A stretch of 64,000 nt of DNA from Allopusillimonas ginsengisoli (lineage in GTDB: Bacteria; Pseudomonadota; Gammaproteobacteria; Burkholderiales; Burkholderiaceae_B). This document shows positions 58,629 to 64,000 of the stretch, piece after piece. The DNA is taken from assembly GCF_004153455.1 (NCBI RefSeq), contig NZ_SDQE01000012.1, forward strand, positions 1 through 64,000, read 5' to 3'. The position numbers and the translations under genes were made by a program. The notes under the pieces were generated by a model. It saw only the letters and a list, made by a program, of their open reading frames with translations. It made no database searches and had not been told where the DNA came from. Numbering within the stretch: position 1 is the stretch's first letter; each line of letters begins with the position of its first letter.

Positions 58629-59837
58629 ATGAGCACCCACACCTCTCCTTCAGCCAGCCCCTCCAGGACCAAGCTCAAACTGACCCCTGTCGAGCGCCGC
58701 GCCAGCGTCATGCTGGCCTTGCTGTTCGCCGCCCGCATGTTGGGCCTATTTCTGCTCACGCCGGTTTTTGCCGTGGTGGCGCAAACGATTCCAGGCGGCG
58801 ATAATGCGGCGCGCGTCGGGCTGGCCCTGGGCGCCTACGGCCTGACGCAAGCCGTCATGCAGATTCCGCTGGGCATGGCGTCCGACCGTTTTGGCCGCCG
58901 CCCGGTCATTGTGTTCGGAATGGTGCTGTTCATCATCGGTGGTGTCATCTGTGCCCTGGCACGCGATGTGGACTGGATACTGGCAGGGCGCGTTATCCAG
59001 GGCCTGGGGGCTGTCTCGGCCGCCATCACCGCCTGGGTGGCTGACGCCACCCGTCCGGAAGTACGGACGCGCGCGATGGCGATGGTGGGCGGATCCATCG
59101 GCATCTCGTTTGCGGTTTCGCTGGTGCTTTCACCTATGCTGGTGGGCGAATTCGGCCTGTCGGGGCTTTTTTGGGCCATCAGCCTGCTGGGCTTTGTCTG
59201 CCTGCTGATCGCGGCGTTTGTGGTGCCCTCTGTGCCCCAGACCAAAAGCCCCATTGTCCAGGCCCGGGCGCGCGATGTATTGCGCCACGTTGACCTGCTG
59301 CGCTTGAATTTTGGCGTGTTCTGTCTGCATTTCATTCTGATGGCGCTGTTTATCGTGGCGCCCGGCATGCTGGCGCGCCTGGGCGGTTACGATTCGGCCA
59401 ATCTGTGGGAGGTTTATCTGCCCGTCATCCTGATGTCCTTCGTGCTCATGGTGCCCGCCGTGTTTTATACCGAGACACGGCACGCACACAAGGTCGCGCT
59501 GGAGATCGCGGTGGCCGGCCTGGTGGTGGTGCTGGCGCTGATGCCGCTGGCCAGCCACAATTTCTTTGCCCTGGTGGCCATGCTGATCGGCTTTTTCATT
59601 GCCTTCAACATTCTGGAAGCCTTGCAGCCTTCACTGGTGTCGCGCGTGGCACCCCCGGAATACAAAGGCCTGGCGCTCGGCTTTTACAATACGGCGCAAT
59701 CGCTGGGCGTATTCATGGGGGGCGCGATGGGCGGCTTGCTCGCGTCAAAAGGAAGTATCTCCTCGGTGTTCCTGCTGTCGGCGGGACTGGCTTTTGCCTG
59801 GTTTCTGACTGCGCGAGGATTCAGGTCGCAGTCCTGA
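58629..59837 (+). CDS. major facilitator superfamily exporter
   Basis: 402 residues, 12 predicted membrane helices. The loop 2-3 motif GMASDRFGRRPVIVFG identifies the MFS, and the drug-exporter-type motif C-like GSIGISFAVSLVLSPMLVG follows. It belongs to the drug:H+ antiporter (12-helix) class close to the YajR type, but it lacks the C-terminal domain of E. coli YajR. Substrate unknown. Its position between uvrA and ssb is common in Alcaligenaceae (from memory). Confidence 0.88.
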   Translation: MSTHTSPSASPSRTKLKLTPVERRASVMLALLFAARMLGLFLLTPVFAVVAQTIPGGDNAARVGLALGAYGLTQAVMQIPLGMASDRFGRRPVIVFGMVLFIIGGVICALARDVDWILAGRVIQGLGAVSAAITAWVADATRPEVRTRAMAMVGGSIGISFAVSLVLSPMLVGEFGLSGLFWAISLLGFVCLLIAAFVVPSVPQTKSPIVQARARDVLRHVDLLRLNFGVFCLHFILMALFIVAPGMLARLGGYDSANLWEVYLPVILMSFVLMVPAVFYTETRHAHKVALEIAVAGLVVVLALMPLASHNFFALVAMLIGFFIAFNILEALQPSLVSRVAPPEYKGLALGFYNTAQSLGVFMGGAMGGLLASKGSISSVFLLSAGLAFAWFLTARGFRSQS

Positions 59838-59845
59838 TGTGCGGG

Positions 59846-59865
59846 GCCCCCGGGCCAGGGGGCCT
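59846..59865 (+). other. GC hairpin after the MFS gene
   Basis: GGCCCCC (59846-59852) and GGGGGCC (59859-59865) around a 6-base loop, nine bases past the stop. The T tract after it is poor (TTGTG), so termination is likely to be weak. The rest of the gap to ssb (to 60049) holds the ssb promoter but I could not place it. Confidence 0.4.
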
Positions 59866-60049
59866 TGTGCTGGCGCCGTTTACGGACCAGGGCGTTTTTC
59901 TCATCCCTGGCGTTCAGGCGAGGGCTGTGTTGCTGCTGAAACGGCAGGGCGATTCAAGCCGTCCGCATTTGCACGGTATCCGTATGCGTAACACCCTAAA
60001 ATCGTCGATAATGGCTCATTAAGTACTATTCAGTTTTAAAGGTATCGTC

Positions 60050-60538
60050 ATGGCCTCAGTCAACAAAGTCATTCTCGTCGGCAATCTCGGCCGCGACCCA
60101 GAAGTCCGCTACAGCCCGGATGGCGCGGCCATCTGCAATGTTTCCATCGCGACCACGTCTCAATGGAAAGACAAGGCGACCGGCGAGCGCCGCGAAGAAA
60201 CCGAATGGCATCGCGTCGTGTTTTACAACCGTCTGGCCGAAATCGCCGGCGAATATCTGCGCAAAGGCCGTTCCGTCTATGTCGAAGGCCGTCTCAAAAC
60301 GCGCAAGTGGCAGGATAAGGAAACCGGCGCCGACCGCTACAGTACCGACATCGTCGCCGATCAGATGCAAATGCTTGGTGGTCGCGAGAGCGGAGAAGGC
60401 GGCGCGGGCGGCGGTGACTACAACCAGGCCCCTCCTCAGCGCAGCCAGCGTCCCGCACCCCAGCAGCAGCGCCCCGCCGCGCAGTCGCAGTCTGCGCCCG
60501 CCAATCTGGCGGATATGGACGACGATATTCCATTCTGA
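60050..60538 (+). CDS. ssb: single-stranded DNA-binding protein
   Basis: 162 residues. OB-fold (about 1-110: [48 protein letters not shown]), a flexible Gly/Gln/Pro-rich linker, and the acidic tip DMDDDIPF that recruits repair and replication proteins. Protects single-stranded DNA in the cell. Complete and of normal length. Confidence 0.98.
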   Translation: MASVNKVILVGNLGRDPEVRYSPDGAAICNVSIATTSQWKDKATGERREETEWHRVVFYNRLAEIAGEYLRKGRSVYVEGRLKTRKWQDKETGADRYSTDIVADQMQMLGGRESGEGGAGGGDYNQAPPQRSQRPAPQQQRPAAQSQSAPANLADMDDDIPF

Positions 60539-60721
60539 GCGGTTCGCAAGCTGCTCAGTGTCTTGCAGGTGAGAGTCCTGCAAGGCATTTATGCTTGGTA
60601 GCCTTCGAATCTGGGGCGGGCGTTCGAAGCGCAGTGTGGCTAGGTATGCGAAATCGATGCGGGCTAACGCGGTGTCTCTCGAACGCTAGTGAGCCGCAAA
60701 GAAACGGCCACACCCCGCAAA
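60539..60721. other. structured non-coding stretch between ssb and a Bug-receptor gene
   Basis: 183 bases with no credible gene but many complementary segments: a perfect 8-base hairpin CTTGCAGG (60562-60569) / CCTGCAAG (60577-60584); CTTCGAA (60603-60609) / TTCGAAG (60623-60629); and GTGTGGC near 60634 matching GCCACAC near 60708. The segments TGAGAGTCC and GCTAACGCGGTGTC recall parts of bacterial group II introns, but no reverse transcriptase or domain V was found. It could be an intron remnant or an unrelated RNA. Confidence 0.35.
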
Positions 60722-61681
60722 TCATTCAGGCTTGATGTGTTTTGCCTTGATGATCTCCGCCCACTTCGTTCTTTCGCCACTCAAGTAGGCTAAGAAAGCC
60801 TCTGAGGAGCCGCCTGCGGGCTCGAAGCCCAGCGCACGAAGCCGGGTGATCGTCTCGGGATCTTGCAGCGCTTGGGCAAAAGCCTTCTGCAAGATCGCGA
60901 CCACTTCTGGCGGGGTCCCGGCTGGAACAAGCGCTCCAGACCAACCATTTGCGTCAACGTCGTGAATGCCTATATCGCCCAGGCTGGGGATTTCGGGTGC
61001 CAAGGGTGAACGCTGGGGCGACAGCACTGCCAATGCTTTGAGCTTGCCTGCTTCTATTGCATCTGACAGGCCGGCAAGCCCATCCGCACCCAGTTGAACA
61101 TGCCCGCCCAATAAGTCCGTTTTGAGCGGACCGGATCCCTTGTAGGGGATATGCTGCATGACAGCGCCTGTTCGCAAACTGAGAAGCTCCATCACGAGAT
61201 GTGCATTAGCACCCGTGCCGGCCGATCCGAAGTTTAGCGAGTCCGGATTTGCCTTGCCCTGGTCAATGACCTCTTGCATCGTGGAAACTGGTGAACCGGG
61301 TGCGGCCACCAGGACGTTGCTGTAGCGCGTCAGCTGGATCACGGGCGTGAAATCATCGAATTTCCAGCCCAGTTTGTCGAACAAGGCTTCGCTCGTTGTG
61401 AAGTTGGGCGCTGTTACCAGTACTGTGTATCCGTCGGCCGGGGCGCGCGCAACAAACTCAGTACCTATATTGGCCGAGGCCCCCGCCCTGTTCTCGACGA
61501 TGACAGGCTGCTTCAGCGAAGTGGATAAGCGGTCCCCCATCAGGCGCGCCACGATATCCGTGCCGCCACCTGGGCTGTACGGCACCACGATGCGTATGGG
61601 TTTGCTTGGAAAATCGTGCGCCCATGCGCTGGTCACACATAGCGCAAACGCCAGAAAGAGGCGGCTCGTAAAGGTAATCAT
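60722..61681 (-). CDS. Bug-family periplasmic receptor (tripartite tricarboxylate type)
   Basis: 319 residues. A signal peptide ending AWA (residue 21), then HDFPSKPIRIVVPYSPGGGTDIVAR, PVIVENRAGASANIG and LLGGHVQLGADGLAG. It binds an organic acid in the periplasm. Last gene of the minus-strand operon that contains an ABC binding protein and a dioxygenase; 32 bases after the ABC binding-protein gene. No membrane subunits of the TctAB type are in the window. Confidence 0.92.
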   Translation of the reverse strand: MITFTSRLFLAFALCVTSAWAHDFPSKPIRIVVPYSPGGGTDIVARLMGDRLSTSLKQPVIVENRAGASANIGTEFVARAPADGYTVLVTAPNFTTSEALFDKLGWKFDDFTPVIQLTRYSNVLVAAPGSPVSTMQEVIDQGKANPDSLNFGSAGTGANAHLVMELLSLRTGAVMQHIPYKGSGPLKTDLLGGHVQLGADGLAGLSDAIEAGKLKALAVLSPQRSPLAPEIPSLGDIGIHDVDANGWSGALVPAGTPPEVVAILQKAFAQALQDPETITRLRALGFEPAGGSSEAFLAYLSGERTKWAEIIKAKHIKPE

Positions 61682-61713
61682 TGCTACTCCCCCACTGCTT
61701 TTATGATGATGAA

Positions 61714-62736
61714 TTAGGCCAGCGCAAGCTTAGCGAACGAATTGTCGACATAACGATCAAGCGGCACGCCATGCGTCTTGATGATTCCGATCTTCTCCAT
61801 GAGTTGCACCCCTTCCTTCCAGGCCTGCTCGTCGCATACGATGCGTTGAACATTGCCCGTCGGCTCACAGTAGGTTTTCAGCATGGACAGAACGCTGCGG
61901 CCCTTTTCGACATCAGCCCCTTCGACAGGGTTGAACTGCGCAACAATCGAGATCAACTCATCGAAATTCCGTTCGTCTTGCATGTAATCGAGGCCTTTGC
62001 GGCACACTTTCAAAAACTTGACGATCGCATCACGATTCCTGGCGTCCGCTGCGTTCTTCTTGGAGATCAGAATCGCATCGCCAGGCAGTGGAACGTAGTC
62101 GTGCAGCGGGGCGTAAAGCAGATCGATATTCATCTTCTGCAAGGCGAACTTGCTGTCTGGAAAAACGAAGAAGGCGTCTACGTCTCCCCGCTGGAGAAAG
62201 GCGGCCCCCGAAGACGACGAACCGGTAACGACCTTCGTCACGTTGGCGGGATTCAGCCCGACGGCAAGACTCATCGCGTCCAGCAGGACGTCGGTGGCGC
62301 CGCCGAGCGACATGACACCAATCGTCTTGCCCTGGAGTTGGGCTGCCTGATTGATGGGTTTGTTCTTTAATGACGCCAGCTCGAAAAAACCTTTATAGGT
62401 GACCTGCCCTATGGTCAGCAGATCCGCCCCTTGATCGGCGATTGCCGGGCACGAGGTTGAAGAGGAAGCTTGACCAAAAAACGAATTGGACGAGGCCACT
62501 TGAATGACGCTTTGGGCGGTTCCTGTCCCAACGCGAATGTCGACATTCAGCCCTTCGTCTTTGAACCAACCCTTTGCCACGCCAACGAGCACGTACGAGT
62601 GCACAAGATTAATTCTTGCGGGCGACACCCAACTGAGCGATGTCGGGCTCGCGAATGTGATGGACGGAAACAGGAGCGAGCTCCCAATGCCGGAGAGTGC
62701 AGCCACCGAAGCAAGGCAAAATGATCTTCTGTTCAT
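61714..62736 (-). CDS. ABC transporter binding protein, NMT1/SsuA/TauA type, Tat-exported
   Basis: 340 residues. The N-terminus MNRRSFCLASVAALSG has a twin-arginine motif, so export is probably by Tat. The mature part is an NMT1/THI5-like binding fold (INLVHSYVLVGVAKGWFKDE; LQGKTIGVMSLGGATDVLLD). The family carries sulfonates, nitrate, pyrimidine precursors and aromatic acids. The ABC permease encoded at the right edge is its likely partner. The ATG at 62736 places the RR motif correctly; the open frame extends 27 codons more without a signal. Confidence 0.9.
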   Translation of the reverse strand: MNRRSFCLASVAALSGIGSSLLFPSITFASPTSLSWVSPARINLVHSYVLVGVAKGWFKDEGLNVDIRVGTGTAQSVIQVASSNSFFGQASSSTSCPAIADQGADLLTIGQVTYKGFFELASLKNKPINQAAQLQGKTIGVMSLGGATDVLLDAMSLAVGLNPANVTKVVTGSSSSGAAFLQRGDVDAFFVFPDSKFALQKMNIDLLYAPLHDYVPLPGDAILISKKNAADARNRDAIVKFLKVCRKGLDYMQDERNFDELISIVAQFNPVEGADVEKGRSVLSMLKTYCEPTGNVQRIVCDEQAWKEGVQLMEKIGIIKTHGVPLDRYVDNSFAKLALA

Positions 62737-62761
62737 GTTGTTACCCGTAAAAGTTGCGCGA

Positions 62762-63781
62762 CTATTCGGTGAATGCGCCAAGGGCCCATTTTTCTGGGTC
62801 CGAGAAGCGAGATTCAAAGCACGCCGGTCGTTGTGCTTGGCTGCGATTGTTTACATAGAGGCGCCACAGCAATCGGCGTTTTTCCAGCTCTTCGTGATCT
62901 TCGAATGCTGTACGCGAATGCAGCACGACATGGTTGTTGAGAAGCTGAATATCACCGCGCTGGAAGTCCATGTGAACAATGAACTCGTCGCTGTGGCAAA
63001 GGCGATCGAATTCGTTCATCGCAGCCACTTGGCGATCGCTCAATCGCGGCACCTCGGAAAAGCGCTGTGCGGATTCGATGTATTCCCTGCAATAGCGATT
63101 GAATACCTCGCCGTTATGCTCGTGAAAGAGCGCAGTCACATAATAGGGAAGAACGCCTTCGACCTCCTCGCCCCGGCGGTCATAATGAAACGGCTCACAC
63201 AGCACCTGGAGCAGGTCGGGTGTGTGTGTTTTCATATGGTTGTAGATGGCCACCGAACTCACGATGGCCGAGAGTCCTCCGGACTTGGCGGGATGCATAC
63301 ACAGCAGGGCAACACAGTCACACGAGTCGCTATGGAAATCCATGTGCATGCCGGTTTGATAGCCTCTCACGCTGGCATCGGCCTTCCAGTCTTTGGCATA
63401 ATTCATGACTTTGCCAATGACGTCGCCCTTGGGGTTCTGTGCAACCACTTGGCCAAAATAGCGTCCCACGGCAGCATATCCATAGGCCGCTTCGGACTGC
63501 GTCAGCGAATCCAGCGGAAAACCGCGGAACAGCACGAATCCCCGGCCAGTCAAGACGTCTTCGGCCGCACGATGCAGGGTCTGATGCAGCGTGCCCGTCT
63601 GTTGCGCGAAAAAATGCTGCTCTATTTCATGGGTTGGCCGGCTTTCCGCCGCCAGCGACTTTGCCGCGGCAACGATCTGCTTGCATTCATCGGCGGTGAA
63701 AGTCACTGTCCAAGTGCTCGGGTCGTCGGCGGCTGCATGGGTCCATGCAGCAGGATGGTTTTTCGTCTCCAACTCGATCAT
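62762..63781 (-). CDS. TauD/TfdA-type Fe(II)/2-oxoglutarate dioxygenase
   Basis: 339 residues. A TauD/TfdA-family hydroxylase. The iron ligands can be placed: His150 and Asp152 in MDFHSDSCD and distal His288 in NHVVLHSRTAF, with Arg residues near 303-307 (KRRLLWRLYV) for 2-oxoglutarate. A cluster of Cys residues (154, 156, 161) near the iron site is unusual. Encoded between an ABC permease and a binding protein, it probably oxidises the imported compound, for example to release sulfite or an aldehyde (inference). Confidence 0.85.
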   Translation of the reverse strand: MIELETKNHPAAWTHAAADDPSTWTVTFTADECKQIVAAAKSLAAESRPTHEIEQHFFAQQTGTLHQTLHRAAEDVLTGRGFVLFRGFPLDSLTQSEAAYGYAAVGRYFGQVVAQNPKGDVIGKVMNYAKDWKADASVRGYQTGMHMDFHSDSCDCVALLCMHPAKSGGLSAIVSSVAIYNHMKTHTPDLLQVLCEPFHYDRRGEEVEGVLPYYVTALFHEHNGEVFNRYCREYIESAQRFSEVPRLSDRQVAAMNEFDRLCHSDEFIVHMDFQRGDIQLLNNHVVLHSRTAFEDHEELEKRRLLWRLYVNNRSQAQRPACFESRFSDPEKWALGAFTE

Positions 63782-63784
63782 TGC

Positions 63785-64000
63785 TCAGTTCTCCAAAGCT
63801 GTGGTGGATGGCGCGCGTATAAGCAAACGGCGCAGGGATGAAACGCTGGTGTAGAAAACAATGCCAAAGACCATCAATATCAGAACAGTCGCGAACATCT
63901 GATCGACTTTCAGTGCATTGAGTGTCATGACGATAAGTGCTCCGAGCCCTTCGTTGCCGCCCAGATATTCCCCCACAATGGCCCCGGTAACAGCCAGCAC
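63785..64000 (-). CDS. ABC transporter permease, SsuC/TauC-like, C-terminal fragment
   Basis: The last 71 codons of a permease that continues beyond the right edge. Visible are AVTGAIVGEYLGGNEGLGALI, typical of the end of SsuC/TauC-type permeases after the ATPase-docking loop, and a last membrane helix (FATVLILMVFGIVFYTSVSSL). It is three bases upstream of the dioxygenase gene, so the ABC system and the enzyme share a transcript. Confidence 0.88.
   Translation of the reverse strand: MLAVTGAIVGEYLGGNEGLGALIVMTLNALKVDQMFATVLILMVFGIVFYTSVSSLRRLLIRAPSTTALEN

Noticed and set aside
60603-60630. tRNA T-loop-like TTCGAATC
   Set aside because: The flanking bases do not form a T stem, and no anticodon or acceptor stem is present.

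Overview
The window comes from the chromosome of a GC-rich betaproteobacterium, most likely order Burkholderiales, family Alcaligenaceae (the Bordetella, Achromobacter and Pusillimonas group). This rests on a long rplN-to-rplQ ribosomal block, the housekeeping order cutA-dsbD-hemB-engB-cytochrome c4-resB-ccsB-lysA-mrcA-aroK-aroB-dgt, System II (ResB/CcsB) cytochrome c maturation, and two Bug/tripartite-tricarboxylate periplasmic receptors. The lineage is inferred from gene content; no database was searched.

Layout. 1-1650: start of a DUF4214-repeat protein running off the left edge, divergent from a GtrB-like membrane glycosyltransferase. 1695-17850: a fatty-acid degradation region. A LysR regulator is divergent from a plus-strand thiolase / FadN-type dehydrogenase-hydratase / acyl-CoA dehydrogenase operon (2802-8055). 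This converges on a second operon read on the minus strand (17850-8060): PsrA-like TetR regulator, FadE, thiolase, FadB-type protein, FadL porin, DUF4442 thioesterase-like protein and FadD. The psrA promoter region holds a perfect inverted repeat matching the known PsrA operator, and fadE carries an internal deletion with a frameshift. 18007-19434: an aldehyde dehydrogenase. 19797-28696: spc and alpha ribosomal operons with secY, infA and rpoA, closed by a clear terminator.

28811-34967: an accessory cluster made of a proline-racemase-family enzyme whose second catalytic Cys is replaced by Gly, a Pot-type ABC importer, and a divergent AraC regulator with a DJ-1/PfpI-like sensor domain. 35046-37503: cutA and dsbD. 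37573-42503: a second accessory block of LysR regulator, AidB-like acyl-CoA dehydrogenase, Bug receptor and class III CoA-transferase. 42500-60538: hemB, engB, cytochrome c4, resB, ccsB, lysA, lptM, mrcA, aroK, aroB, dgt, uvrA, an MFS exporter and ssb. 60722-64000: a third accessory operon on the minus strand with an ABC permease (cut by the right edge), a TauD/TfdA-type dioxygenase, a Tat-exported NMT1/SsuA-type binding protein and another Bug receptor.

How the parts work together. The minus-strand fad operon encodes a whole route from outer-membrane uptake (FadL) through activation (FadD) to the oxidation cycle, and PsrA probably controls it. The plus-strand operon encodes a second, FadN-type set of cycle enzymes. 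The three accessory clusters each pair a transporter or receptor with one or two catabolic enzymes and look like niche nutrient modules placed between conserved housekeeping genes. I saw no tRNA, rRNA, CRISPR array, IS element or prophage gene.
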